Positions 23,101 to 34,416 of a stretch of 64,000 nt of DNA are shown one piece after another. Under the pieces are notes generated by a model. The model was not told the origin of the DNA. It searched no databases and worked only from the letters and a program-made list of their open reading frames with translations. The stretch spans positions 2,480,001 to 2,544,000 of the forward strand of contig CM031561.1 of NCBI GenBank assembly GCA_018466975.1, read 5' to 3'. The DNA is from Sparassis latifolia (lineage: Eukaryota; Basidiomycota; Agaricomycetes; Polyporales; Sparassidaceae). The number at the start of each line of letters is the position of its first letter. Position 1 is the stretch's first letter. The translations under genes were made by a program, and so were the position numbers.

Positions 23101-25200
23101 TGCTGGCACCACTTGATATAACATTTACTGCAATTTTTAAACTGTGCTTCAGGTTATACAACCTTTACCAGAGAACAAGTGTCAGATTGGTCATTTTGTT
23201 CCTGGTTGGGTCTAGCTATTATCAGGATAAGAAGCTGTGGCTCACCATTGATCAGGAACTCAGAAAGTGATGGCACTTCACATTATGAAATGTCTACTAT
23301 AAATTCCAGACAGTGCTTCAAGTCTGACTAACTTCACCAGAGAAGAAGAGCCAGGTTAACGATGTGTTTATTGGTTGAGTCTAGCCATTATCAGGATATT
23401 AAGCCATAGCTCCCAACTACAAGAAACTCAAACAATGATGGTGCTTCACTTGATACCACAGCTACTATCAATCCCAGACAGTCCTCCAAGTTTGACAAAC
23501 TTTACTAGAGAAGGAGAGTGAGTTTTTTACTGGTCGAGTCTCACCTTCACCAGAATGTGAGGCTATGGCTCGCCATATATCAGGAACTCATAGAATGGTG
23601 GCACTTCACTATATAAATCCCTTACTACAAGTTTCAGACAGTGCTCCAAGTTTAACAAACTTCACCAAAGAAGGAGAGCCAGGATGGCGAGTTTTTTACT
23701 AGTTGAGTCACACCATTACCAGGATGTAAAGCCATGGCTCGCCATATACTAGAAACTCATAAAATAATGAAATTTGACTTTATAAATCCTCTGCTACAAG
23801 TTTCAGACAGTCCTCCAAGTTTAACAAACTTCGCCAGAGAAGGAGAGCCAGGTTGGCGACTTTTTGGCAAATTGAGTCTCGTCATCACCAGAATGTAAAG
23901 CCATGGCTCGCCATATACTAGGAACTCATGGAATGGTGGCGCTGTACTTTATAAATTCTCTTCTCCAAGTTTCAGACAGTGCCCTAAGTTTAACAAACTT
24001 TGCCAAAGAAGGAGAGCCAGGATAGTGCGTTTTTTACTAGTTGAGTAACACCATTACCAGAATGTCAAGCCATGGCTCGCCATATACTAGAAACTTATAA
24101 AATGATGGAACTTAACTTTATAAATCCTCTGCTACAAGTTTCAGAGTGTCGTTCAAGTTTTACAAACTTCGCCAGAGAAGGAGAGTCAGGTTGGCGACTT
24201 TTTGGCAAATTGAGTCTCGCCATCACCAGAATGTCAAGCCATGGCTCGCCATATGCTAGGAACTCATAGAATGGTGGAACTGCACTTTATAAGTCCTCTT
24301 CTGCAAGTTTCAGACCGACCTCCAAGTTTAATAACTTCGCCAGAGAAGGAGAGCCAGGTTGGCGACTTTTTGGCAAATTGAGTCTCGCCATCACCAGAAT
24401 GTAAAGCCATGGCTCGCCATATACTAGGAACTCATAGAATGGTGGAACTGCACTTTATAAGTCCTCTTCTGCAAGTTTCAGACCGATCTCCAAGTTTAAT
24501 AACTTCGCCAGAGAAGGAGAGCCAGGTTGGCGACTTTTTGGCAAATTGAGTCTCGCCATCACCAGAATGTAAAGCCATGGCTCGCCATATACTAGGAACT
24601 CATATAATGGTGGCACTGCACTTTATAAGTCTTCTTCTACAAGTTTCAGAGTCCTCCAAGTTTAATAAACTTCACCAAAGAAGGAAAGCCAGGATGACGA
24701 GTTTTTTACTAGTTGAGTCACACCATTACCAGGATGTAAAGTCACAGCTCGCCATATACTAGGAACTTATAAAATGATGGAATTTAACTTCATGAATCCT
24801 CTGCTACAAGTTTCAGACAGACCTCCAAGTTTAACAAACTTTGCCAGAGAAGGAGAGCCAGGTTGGCGACTTTTTGGCAAATTGAGTCTCGCCATCACTA
24901 GAATGTAAAGTCATGGCTCGCCATATACTAGGAACTTATAGAATGGTGGCACTGCACTTTATAAGTCCTCTTCTACAAGTTTCAGACAGACCTCCAAGTT
25001 TAACAAACTTCGCCAGAGAAGGAGAGCCAGGTTGGCGACTTTTTGGCAAATTGAGTCTCGCCATCACCAGAATATAAAGCCATGGTTTGCCATATATCAG
25101 GAACTCGTAAAATGGTGGCACTGCACTCTATATGATAGCTTCAATAAGTTTCAGACAGGACTCCATGTTGTCAAAACTCCGCCAGAGATGTAGTGTCAGG
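23100..25200 (-). repeat. About 170-bp tandem array, inverted orientation, about 12 units
   Basis: Contains the reverse complement of the 19966-21890 units (GCCATGGCTCGCCATATACTAG, CCTCCAAGTTTAA, GGTTGGCGACTTTTTGGC) at about 23568, 23735, 23903, 24071, 24238, 24405, 24573, 24742, 24912 and 25078. The units nearest the palindrome centre (23.1-23.5 kb) are the most diverged, and the outer ones are nearly identical to each other, mirroring the left arm. Confidence 0.9.
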
Positions 25201-25760
25201 TTAGGGATTAGGTGAATTGCTGAGTGCAGGCACTGCCAGCATTATGATGGTAAACCAATCACTGACTAATAACATCATGTCGGTGGGCCCACTGCTCAGA
25301 GGTACCCCTATGGTGGTGAGCCCATCAGTAAATAATAGCATCATGATGATGGGCCCACTGCTCAGACATACCCCTATGGTGGTGGGCCCGCTGCTCATTC
25401 ATTGTATGTTGGTAGTGAGCCCATTGCTGAGAGAAACATGTCCTGGTGATTGTCTACCCCCTGGCCTGTGGCAGTAGGCCCATCTTTTATTTGATACTCT
25501 TGGAGATGGGCCCACTGCTCAGCTATTGTACTCTGGCTATTGGCCTATTGGTGGAGATAACATGCTCTGGTGATGGCCAACCCTCTGACCTTTGGCAGTG
25601 AGCCCATCCTTCATCTTACACTCGTGGTGATGGGCTCACTGCTCATTAATCATACTTTCGCAGTGGGCCCATTGATGGCGATAACATGCTCTGGTGATGG
25701 CCAACACTCTGACCTTTGACTACTCTGGCAGTGGGCCCATTGCTCAGACAAACATAGTCT
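25201..25760 (-). repeat. GGGCCC-type short repeats, inverted relative to the left array
   Basis: Loose units such as GGTGGGCCCGCTGCTCA and CAGTGGGCCCATTG recur with CCCCTATGGTGGTG, the reverse complement of the left-arm core. They are less regular than the 33-bp array. Confidence 0.75.
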
Positions 25761-25762
25761 AG

Positions 25763-27591
25763 GATCATTATCCGGGAACCCACTGAGAAGTCCCCCGTGG
25801 GAGTTTTTGAGCTACGTGCCAGACAGCGGAAGGGACGGCTGCGTCATCGGCACTAAACTATAATTCCCAAAATGCGTCGGTGGCAGAGATGTCAGTCGCG
25901 TCAACTCTGTATGTATGCTACGTAGCTGTAATCCACACCGTTCTCTATGTCCATCATACCTGCAGAAAGCTCTTCAGAATGGCTCGAGTCGCTGATCATT
26001 CAGAAGTGTCCCTCGGTTCGCGATTTCCAGCTACGCCATGGCATGGACCTCATCCGCGGCAAGGATCTGTTCCTCGTCATCGCGCCGGGCCAGGGAAGAC
26101 GACAGTTATGCATGCTCCGCTACTGGCTGCACAAGCCCAGATGAAGATAGGAATAGCTCTCATGATTGTGCCTACTAAATTGCTAGCATTGCAGCAGATA
26201 CTGTCGTGCTGACAAGCACACCGACAGTAGTTTCATTCTGACCTTGAGTATAGGAAACTGTGGCCAATAGCCGCGAATTCGTGCACTGGCTATCAACGAA
26301 GACACTATGAGAGAAGCATACCACAACAATCGCGATCTTCTGGCCGAGCTTGTCAGCGAAGAGGACATTCGCCTCGCCATCATGAGCCCTCAAATGCTCC
26401 GGTCAAAGCGCGTTCGTAGCCTGCTGTTGCAGCAAGCTGTCAAGAGTCTTGTCTGCTGGTTCTTCGTTGACGAAGCCCACCTCGCCGACGAACAGAGTGG
26501 CGAGTGGATCGAGATCTTCAAGTCCATCAAGACTATGCGCGCTATCTTGTCAGCTCGGACAGTTTGGGCAGCGCTCACTGGCACGGCGACTCCATCTCGG
26601 ACTCTGGTTCTCGCTGAAAATCTGGGCTTCCAACCTGGGCACTATGTCAATGCTCGGTACTCGGTTGACTGCTCCAACATCAAATATATCCCGCGGTTCT
26701 TGAGCATGCTGTCTCTGGCACGGACTTCCTCGACATCAGCTTCCTGATACCCTGGAGATGGCTTCCACCACCGATATCACAACAACTCTGATCTTTTGCC
26801 AGACTATCGAGCTCGGCTACAAAATCATGTCTTTTCTCGATCGCCTTATCCCTGAAGCAGTACCTCATCGCAACAAGATCATTAAACTCTACAACTCATT
26901 CATGCCTCGCGACGCATCGACAACGCCGTACAGGACCGTTTGAGCGGTGCTGAACTGCATATGTAGACACTTGCGGATGAGCAGATTCAAAGCGCGCGCG
27001 AACGCGTCGGCGAAACTGGACTAGATCATAGCGGGGGGTAAAGTGATGCTGTGTAACCTCCGTGCATTTCCCATCGTGCATAGCGAACATCTTGCAGGCC
27101 ATTGTGCACATGCGCGCGACCTCGTGAAATTTCCGAGTTGTCCTGAGTCCCTGACTCCGATTCCGCTAAGCTCAGTGACCTCGAGTGCATCCCGAACTCA
27201 CTATCATCCTGAGTATTTACACCAGGAGATAAATCTATACATAAGGCTTATGAGAATCATCCAACGTTAGTGTGGTGACATTCTCACGATGAATAAAATG
27301 ATACGGATAGCCACTGGCAGGCTGGGATATCTGCGGAAGACTGAAGGATCGGCTGAGTACCTGAGGGCCCATATGTACAGATCCGAATATGTCGCCATCA
27401 TCCTGGATGTCGCCAGTAGGTGGAACCGCCGCCATGAGAACTTTTACAGCACGCAAGCTTGTACACAGGTAAGACGCGCTTGTGGCTGCACGCGACTTGA
27501 GCGCTAAAGATTCGTGCGTCGAATTGCCGTCGGCATCGTTCAAAGTCCGGTTTCCCACGGGGGACTTCTCAGCGGGTCATCGGTAATGATC
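25763..27591. mobile_element. 1.8-kb inverted-repeat-bounded segment carrying a RecQ-like fragment
   Basis: Inverted repeats of about 40 bp (25763-25802 and 27553-27591) share GATCATTA and CTGAGAAGTCCCCCGTGGGA. They enclose all of the non-repetitive coding-like DNA of the foldback element, with GC content like host genes. It could be a separate DNA transposon that jumped into the array, or a cargo module. I found no convincing target duplication. Confidence 0.6.
25947..26943 (+). pseudogene. Truncated RecQ-type DEAH helicase remnant
   Basis: Pieces in order: SVRDFQLRHGMDLIRGKDLFLVIAPG, the helicase Q-like region and start of motif I; a frameshift inside the Walker A GKT at about 26095; VMHAPLLAAQAQ and ALMIVPTKLLALQQ (motif Ia) in the next frame; VDEAHLADEQSGEW, the DEAH box, near 26467; ALTGTATPSRT (motif III); then TTTLIFCQTIELGYKIMSFLDR near 26790, the start of the second RecA domain. 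It stops after KIIKLYNSFMPRD and lacks motifs V-VI. RecQ enzymes unwind DNA 3' to 5'. Related genes are multi-copy and often subtelomeric in fungi. The frameshifts and truncation make this copy non-functional. Confidence 0.8.
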
Positions 27592-27639
27592 TCAGCCTCT
27601 ATTACAAAGGAACGACTGTCTTCCTGCAGGTAACTAGAG

Positions 27640-28246
27640 GCTGTATCTATGAGCCTAAGACAAACATGCTCTGGCGTTGGCCAACCCTCTGACCTTTGGC
27701 GGTGGGCCAATTGCTGGCGGAAACATGTTCTGGTGATGACCTATCCCATGAGTGCTTGCAGTAAGACCCTCACTGAGGGTGCTTTGGCGATGGGCCGATT
27801 GCTGGTGATAACATGCTCTGGCAATCGTCAACCCTCTAACCTTTGGCGGTGGGCCCATCGGTCATCTTACACTCTTAGCGATGGGCCCACTGCTCATTCA
27901 TCATACTCTGGCGGTGGGCCCATTGCTCAGAGAAACATGCTCTGACATTGGCCAACACTCCGACCTTTGGCGGTGGGCCCACTGCTCATTGATCACACTT
28001 TGGCGGTGGGCCCATTGATGGCGGTAACATGCTCTGGCAGTGGGCCCATTGATGGCGATAACATGCTCTGGCATCGGCCCACCTTCTGACCTGTGGCGGT
28101 GGGCCCATTGCTTAACGGTTACAACACTGTAATATGCCCTGCTAGTGGGCCGAGCACTAGGAGAAGAACACTAGCAGTGGGCCCACTGCTGGTATCCCAC
28201 ACATGAAAGATATGGGCCCACTGCTGGTAGAGGTCAACATGGTGAT
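27640..28246 (-). repeat. Right-arm GGGCCC short-repeat array of the foldback element
   Basis: Irregular units with TTTGGCGGTGGGCCCA, ACATGCTCTGGCG and CCAACCCTCTGACC, in opposite orientation to the left 33-bp array and directly inside the right terminal repeat. Confidence 0.8.
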
Positions 28247-28330
28247 GATGGGCCGACGTCCGCTGGCTGTCCAGTTCATGAAAATGTCAGGGTAAATGGG
28301 AGTTCAGTTCAGGTAACATGACTGAAAGGT
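28247..28330 (-). repeat. Right terminal inverted repeat of the foldback element
   Basis: Reverse complement of 19199-19282 with few differences. The element ends at GACTGAAAGGT, directly before the second GTGGAAATC. Confidence 0.85.
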
Positions 28331-31300
28331 GTGGAAATCATCAAGGCACTTCGAGCAGAAGCGGACTCGCATGCTGTACTCAAATCCACTGACAAAAGCA
28401 CCACGGCTGGTGCTACTGTTGTCAACGGACATGGTGGAATGCGAGGACGTGGACGCAGTGGCTATCGAGGACGTGGTGGAAACTCAAGCAAGAGTGGCAC
28501 TCATCGTTCAGAGGAGGACTTGACATGCTTCAAGTGTGGTGGCAAAGGGCATCGCGCCCCGGAATGTGCGTCGAAGAAGCAGTTCTATCAGCGGCCCAAG
28601 AATTCAGAGGCCGCATCTACTAGCTCAGGCATGAGCGAGGGCAAGGCGAAGGCAGACACAAAGCCCAAGGACAGTGTGACGAAGGAATCGTCTGCATCTG
28701 TGGCCACTGTGACCCCTGCATCGTCAGCGCACATTGAAGAGGCCTGGAGTGCCTGCGCGACATTTACTCCTCTCTGTGAAGAGGAGATTGTTATAGATTG
28801 CTCAGATTTAGCTGCCCAGGAGGAGATCCGAATTTCAGACGCACAGCATGCTTTTGTCGGCTTTGTTGAATCTGGACGCCGCGTTGACATTTCTGACTTG
28901 GGTGCCTCGCGGCATATGACGCCGCATCTTGACCGCCTCTCAAATTTTCGTGCAACTGCGCCGCACCCCATTCACGCCACGAACTCGGAGGTCTTCTATT
29001 CGCATGGCGAAGGAGACATGTTGATGCACTTGCCCTTTGAGAATGGGGGCAAGCACATTCAACTTAAACAGGTCCTGCACGCACCCGCCATGCATGCGAC
29101 CTTAATTTCTATAGGTCTTATTGAGGCCGCAGGATTCAAGTGGCTCAGCAAGGACGGTGAACTCACGCTTTTCAATCGGCATGATGATGTAATCGCCTAT
29201 ATTCCGTGTGAGGAAAACTTATACAGGATTTTCTATGACACATCCCAGGCTTCAGTCACTACTGCACACGTCACACTCTCACTTTTCGAAATCCACAAGC
29301 GGCTTGGTCACGTCAACTATGGTTACATCAAGGCTATGCTGCACCAGAACCACCTTACCGGTATCGCGCTCGACCCACACAACAGTGAAAAGGTCGAGTG
29401 CAAGACCTGTCTTGTCGCGAAGGCTCATCGCGCACCCATATCCTCCGCACGCCAGTCCCCACTTGCCGAGAAATTTGGCGAACACGTCCACATGGATATC
29501 TGGGGGCCCGCGACTATCTTCACCATTGACCGCTGCAAGTACGTCTTGACGATCGTTGACGATGCAACATGATGGCTCGAGATGCCACTCATGCGCGTCA
29601 AGTCTGAGGCATTTGGAAAATACGTTGTCTTCGAGGCACGTCTCCAGATGCAGGACGGAGTGCACGTGAAGGTTGTACAGTCAGATCGTGGCGGCGAGTT
29701 TCTATCTGCAGATATGGATGCTCATCTAGAACGTGCTGGAACGATTCGCAAACTGACAGTGCATGACACACCTGAGCACAATGGTGTCGCTAAACGCACA
29801 CACCTTACAGTATTTAATAGTGTGCGTGCTGCGCTCGCTGGGTCTGGTCTCCCGAAATGGCTCTGGGGTGAAGCCCTGGCCTACGTCGTCTATGTTTACA
29901 ACCGGACAGCTCGCCACGCACTCCAAGGTCGGTCACCATTTGAGGCATGCTATGGGCATGCACCGGATGTCTCAAACTTACACGAGTGGGGGAGTATTGT
30001 TTTCGTTACTGTTGCGACAGACTCGAAGTTTGACGCCCGAGGGCGTGAGGCACGCTGGGTAGGCCTGGACCGGACATCAAATGGCCACCGCATTTATTGG
30101 CCAAAAGAGCGAAAGATTTCTGTGGAGCGAAACATTGTTTTTAGCTCAGAGTCTCCACGTGTCGAAGGGGAGCAAGATTTTGACATAGGACCTACTTCAA
30201 GGATTCTCGATGACGCTCCGCCTCCCGTTAAATGTCCACGCCATACCCCTGAACCCGAGCGCTCACCATCACTTGAGCCTGGTGAGATTCACGAGCCTCA
30301 GGACCCTCATATTGTCCAGGGGAAACGCAAGTGCACGCCAAGTGCCAAGCTCCATGACATAGCATCTGGATGAGCTGAGGGTGCACTCACCGAGATCACA
30401 ATTGACCAGAGTGAGGAATGCGAAGTCCTCGCATATTCCGTGGGTTCTGCGGCATCCGATGCACTAGGTTTTGATCCGCGCTCCATTGCAGAAGCCAAGC
30501 ATCGCCCAGATTGGCCAAAGTGGCAAGAAGCAATGCACGATGAAATCCGGTGGCTGGAGTCAAGGAAAGCGTGGGTATATGCAGATCCACCGCCGCATTC
30601 ATCAGGCCACAACATCGTTGGCTCGAAATGGGTATTTCGCACGAAGCGAGATGCCCGCGGCGAGGTCACAGGCTACCGTGCACGCCTGGTTGCTCAAGGT
30701 TACACACAAATCGAGGACGTCGATTATTTCTCGGATGACACCTACGCCGCGGTCAGCAAGCTCGCTTCTATTCGCGTCATCCTCTCGGTCACCACTCGCA
30801 ATAGCTGGCACACACATCAAGTCGATGTCAAGAGCGAATACCTCTACGGCAAGCTGCGGGAGGATGAGAAAATTTATATGCGCCCTCCCCCTGACATCGA
30901 ACTCGAAGGCTTGACACCTGGTAAAATCTTGTTGCTCCTGGTCGCGCTCTACGGACTCCACCAGTCGGGACGGCGCTGGTATGTCCATCTCCGCAAGATC
31001 CTCGAGGGTTTTAAGCTCGTGCGGCTTGAGCATGACCATGCTGTATTCTATCGGCACCACCCTGATGGTGAAATATCCATTATATTCCTTCACGTCGATG
31101 ACATGACGCTCGTCTGCTCGCTGCTCACTAACCTGCTTCGCCTCAAGGAGATGATCAAGTCCGAACTCGAAATCACGGACAACGGCGAGCTGCACTGGCT
31201 CCTCGGCATCGAAGTCCAGTGCAACCTCGAGAAGCACACGATCGCGCTCTCGCAGCGCGCATACATCGAGTCGATCGTCGCACGCTATGGGTTCTCAGAT

Positions 31301-32059
31301 GCGAAGTCTCTCTCCCAGCCTATGGATCCTCACGTCAAGCTCTCCATCGACCAGTGTCCTGTCTCCACTGCCGAATATGCCGCTATGCGAGACAAGCCTT
31401 ATCTCGAGGCATTGGGAGCACTACAGTATGTCTCTGTCGCCACTCATCCTGACATCACTTTTGCTGTTGGACAACTCGCGCAATTCGGTCACAATCCTGG
31501 CATCGCGCACTGGAATGCCTTGAAGCGCATCTACCAGTACCTCAAAGGGACAGCAGATGTCTGGCTTGTGCTCGGTGGCTCGGAGGATAACGATATTGTA
31601 GGCTACTCCGATGCTGACAGCATGAGCACGGAAGGGCGCCGCGCTATCTCGGGCTACGTGTTTATGCTCAACGGCGGCGCCATCTCATGGTCCTCGAAGC
31701 GCCAGGGCCTCGTCACTCTCTCAACGACTGAGGCTGAATACGTCGCATTGATGCACGCAAGCAAGGAAGCCATCTGGCTTCGCTCATTCATCAAGGAACT
31801 CTTTGGTGAACCTGAACAGTCTCTTCCTCTCCGTTCCGACAATCAGTCAGCTATCGCACTTGCAAAGGATGACCACTTCCATGCACAAACAAAGCACATC
31901 GACATACGATTTCATTTTATTCGCTATGCCATTGCTGAAGGCAAGATCTCGCTGTTGCACTGTCCAATGGAGGACATGACAGCGGACATCCTGACGAAAG
32001 CGCTGCCATCAATGAAGTGCAAACACTTCGCGTCGTCGATGGGACTTGCAAAGGTTTGA
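28331..32059 (+). pseudogene. Copia gag C-terminus and pol: zinc knuckle, protease, integrase, RT, RNase H
   Basis: One frame runs from the target duplication to TGA at 32057, with only two internal stops (TGA 29570 and TGA 30371), each fitting a former CGA. Motifs in order: RGRG-rich linker; CCHC knuckle CFKCGGKGHRAPEC near 28530; protease DLGASRHMTP, where DSGAS is normal; integrase HHCC finger (HKRLGH...CKTC); DIWGP and SDRGGEF catalytic Asp motifs; HNGVAKR, where the catalytic Glu (AER) is expected; RT with ARLVAQGYTQ and LHVDDMTLV; RNase H with SDADS, TEAEYVAL and QTKHIDIRFHFIR; ending ADILTKALP. The element is nearly intact, but carries lesions in protease and integrase and two stops. 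Confidence 0.93.
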
Positions 32060-32066
32060 AGGGGAG
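32058..32066 (+). promoter_or_regulatory. Copia polypurine tract
   Basis: The purine run GAAGGGGAG directly before the 3' LTR would prime plus-strand synthesis. It overlaps the end of the pol stop codon. Confidence 0.75.
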
Positions 32067-32479
32067 TGTCGCAATCTGAGATCGGGTTATTGTACGGCGC
32101 GTTTATAATACGTGCATGGTCTTATTTCTCTTGTGTTAATTGTCTCTTTTGTTAACTCATCGAATGTCTTGTCTCTCAAGATTACGAGACAAGATCACCT
32201 AGAATACTTATACTGTGTATGAAGTGGGGAATGCTCCAGAGTCTTACACCTGGAGCATTCCGCGTACGTCTTCGTCTTCTCATGTATCCCACTGATTACT
32301 TACAAATCCGTGCAGTGACCTGCATGTCACTGCAGGTATGAATACAGAGTCTTACACCTGGAGCATTCTGCTGACCCGCGTGTCACTGCAGCTCCGCTCT
32401 CTGGTCTCATCCCTCACCCAGTCGTACCGCTGCGCTTCTACGGCTTCAGCCGTTCCCCATTGCATCTCATACGCTCATA
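32067..32479 (+). repeat. Copia 3' LTR (413 bp)
   Basis: Same length and ends as 17928-18340. The differences are transitions, mostly CpG to TpG or CpA, for example CTTCGGCC versus CTTCAGCC. Confidence 0.93.
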
Positions 32480-32484
32480 CCTCA

Positions 32485-33120
32485 AGATCGATGCGCTGAG
32501 CCTGGACTGAAAAAACCGGCCCCAAAAACTGGTAGGGGAGTGTGCGGGGGTAAAGGAGGCCGAGGAGAGGAGAAGGGAGGAGAGGAGGCCAGAGAAGAGG
32601 GTGCGGGAATGGTTGCAGTGCTACTAGGAGCAGGAGCAGGAGCCGAGAAAGCAGGATGCATGAGGTATGCCCACCCTGCCATCTCTCACAGTGCCACCAC
32701 CACGTGTCTCACTGAGCACCCAACGATGCCGATGGCCCTGATGCGTTCACATGCGATGCCACCACGTCGCAGTGCATGCACGCCCATGGCACCCATGATG
32801 CAGGATGCAGACGACATGCCCACCACATCATCAGTGCCAGGGGCACGTAACCACGACAGCACAGCACTGATGCGCGCAAGCACAGCACCGTGGTGTGGCT
32901 ACATGACTATGCCCGCAGTGCACGATGCAAACAATGTGCCCACCACATCACCAGCACAAGGGGCGCAAGCTCGCGACAGCCTGATGCCAGCGCGCCTTGC
33001 TGTCTGGGCCACCGACTGCCCAACAGCGCAGGTGGTGCCAACGGACCTGAGCGCACCGACACACCGCAGCTGCGCAATGGAGCCCGCAGCGGCTGCGGTG
33101 TAGGATGCAGATGTTCACTA
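32485..33120 (+). other. Element C internal sequence, G-rich and repeat-bearing part
   Basis: Begins with a G-rich low-complexity run (GGAGAAGGGAGGAGAGGAGG) and then holds loose direct repeats of ATGCCCACCACATCA... at about 32815 and 32935, again at about 34055 past the P1 insertion. An open frame (32540-33103) is repeat-driven and has no family features. Confidence 0.5.
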
Positions 33121-33985
33121 GTAGTGCCCAGGATTGTATTACAATTGCCCAGGTGCCTGCTAAAGTCATTGTGCATAACCTGGTCACATTGTAGAATTAT
33201 AATTTACTGTGCAGCATTGTTATTGTAATGAAAGTGAGCCATGTTGTAATACAATGACAAATTATACAAAATGCACTTGCACTCAGCAGGAATTGAATCC
33301 CTAACCTCACCGACATTTTTGATGATTACATAAGCAAACTTCCAAGCACTGTACCAACTCAGCCATCTTGCCTTGCTTAAGTTACAGACTCAATTCTATA
33401 TAAGGCTACTTCTTTCTTTACTATATATTCTAATATTCTGTAATAACTACTACATTCTGCTTGTTACTATTGCTTCTAATATGATTTGTCTCTTTAAAAC
33501 ACATTTTTTAGTATTTGTTATTTATCAGTTTATTTTAAAGACTGAAATTAATATTAAAGCTGTGAGAAAGGCAATATTCTCATATTTATATGTATAATAA
33601 AGCTTCTAAAAAGTGGTGATAAGCATTTTCATATAGATATATTAGTATTAGAAGCAATAGCAACAAGCAGAATATAGTAGTTATTACAGAATATTAGAAT
33701 ATATAGTAAAGAAAGAAGTAGCCTTATATAGAATTGAGTCTGTAACTTAAGCAAGGCAAGATGGCTGAGTTGGTACAGTGCTTGGAAGTTTGCTTATGTA
33801 ATCATCAAAAATGTCGGTGAGGTTAGGGATTCAATTCCTGCTGAGTGCAAGTGCATTTTGTATAATTTGTCATTGTATTACAACATGGCTCACTTTCATT
33901 ACAATAACAATGCTGCACAGTAAATTATAATTCTACAATGTGACCAGGTTGTGCACAATGACTTTAGCAGCACCTGGGCATATCA
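33121..33985. mobile_element. Palindromic element P1 with tRNA-like sequence in each arm
   Basis: Inverted arms of about 335 bp (33147-33483 and about 33646-33980) are nearly identical and flank an AT-rich loop of about 160 bp. Each arm carries a tRNA-like module (right 33755-33846, left about 33284-33370) with an A-box TGGCTGAGTTGG and a B-box-like GGATTCAATTCC. The left end also has ATTGTATTACAATTGCCC, shared with element P2. It has no coding capacity. It lies inside element C between two parts of a direct-repeat region. Confidence 0.8.
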
Positions 33986-34416
33986 CGAATGCGCCCAGCG
34001 TCACCAACGCCCACAGCGTCACCAATGCATCGCGCCGCACCAACAGTGTCAGGGGCGTATGCCCACCACATCGCCAACACTAGGGGTGCGCCGTGCCAGC
34101 GCCACGACCTGAGAGCACACTGCATCACCCGCGCACCCCATTATTGCACCGCTTGTGCACTCCCTTTCCACGCTGACCACACACCCCATGTCTGACGTCC
34201 ACGACGGACCACCACCACCCTCCTGCGCTGTCGAGCAGCTGACCTCAATGGCACCAGCGGACCGCGATGCAGCGCCACAGCATCATGCCCAGGACACCTC
34301 TGAGGCAGCAGCATCTGTGTACGATGGTGCACAGTTGCTGCCCCACCCACCCTCATCGACCTTGTCGACTCCTATCATCTGTTATGCGGCAGTGAAACAT
34401 GAGCATCAAGTCAAGT
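33986..34416 (+). other. Element C internal sequence between P1 and a solo LTR
   Basis: GC-rich sequence with decayed CATCGC/CACCAC-type repeats like those at 32.8-33.0 kb. I see no supported gene; short open frames here follow the repeats. Confidence 0.4.

Larger units (their letters stand above)
19199..28330. mobile_element. Foldback-like inverted-repeat element, 9.1 kb, with 9-bp target duplication
   Basis: Terminal inverted repeats of about 83 bp (19199-19282 and 28247-28330) share CTCCCATTTACCCTGACATT and GCCAGCGGACGTCGGCCCAT in opposite orientation. The 9-bp duplication GTGGAAATC lies at 19190-19198 and 28331-28339. Inside each terminal repeat are GGGCCC-rich short tandem repeats in mirror orientation. 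The left two thirds form a large imperfect palindrome of about 170-bp repeats. No transposase gene is visible. A 9-bp duplication and long inverted termini are typical of Mutator-like elements, and the tandem-repeat arms recall Drosophila Foldback. Class assignment is inferred from structure only. Confidence 0.85.
17928..32479 (+). mobile_element. Ty1/copia retrotransposon interrupted by a foldback-like element
   Basis: Two 413-bp LTRs (17928-18340 and 32067-32479) and a perfect CCTCA duplication (17923-17927 and 32480-32484) bound the element. A primer-binding site follows the 5' LTR, and a polypurine tract precedes the 3' LTR. Gag and pol form one frame once the 9.1-kb insertion at 19199-28330 is set aside. 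Pol order is protease, integrase, RT, RNase H, as in Ty1/copia. Only two stop codons break the frame, both TGA where CGA fits. The LTRs differ at about 14 sites, all of them transitions as far as I can see. Confidence 0.95.

Noticed and set aside
25763..27591. Helitron origin of the RecQ fragment
   Set aside because: There is no Rep nickase motif, no CTRR-type end and no 5'TC; the helicase is of RecQ type, not Pif1 type, and inverted repeats border the segment.
32540..33103. A 187-codon plus-strand protein gene in element C
   Set aside because: The frame follows G-rich and direct-repeat sequence, lacks any motif and is cut by the P1 palindrome.
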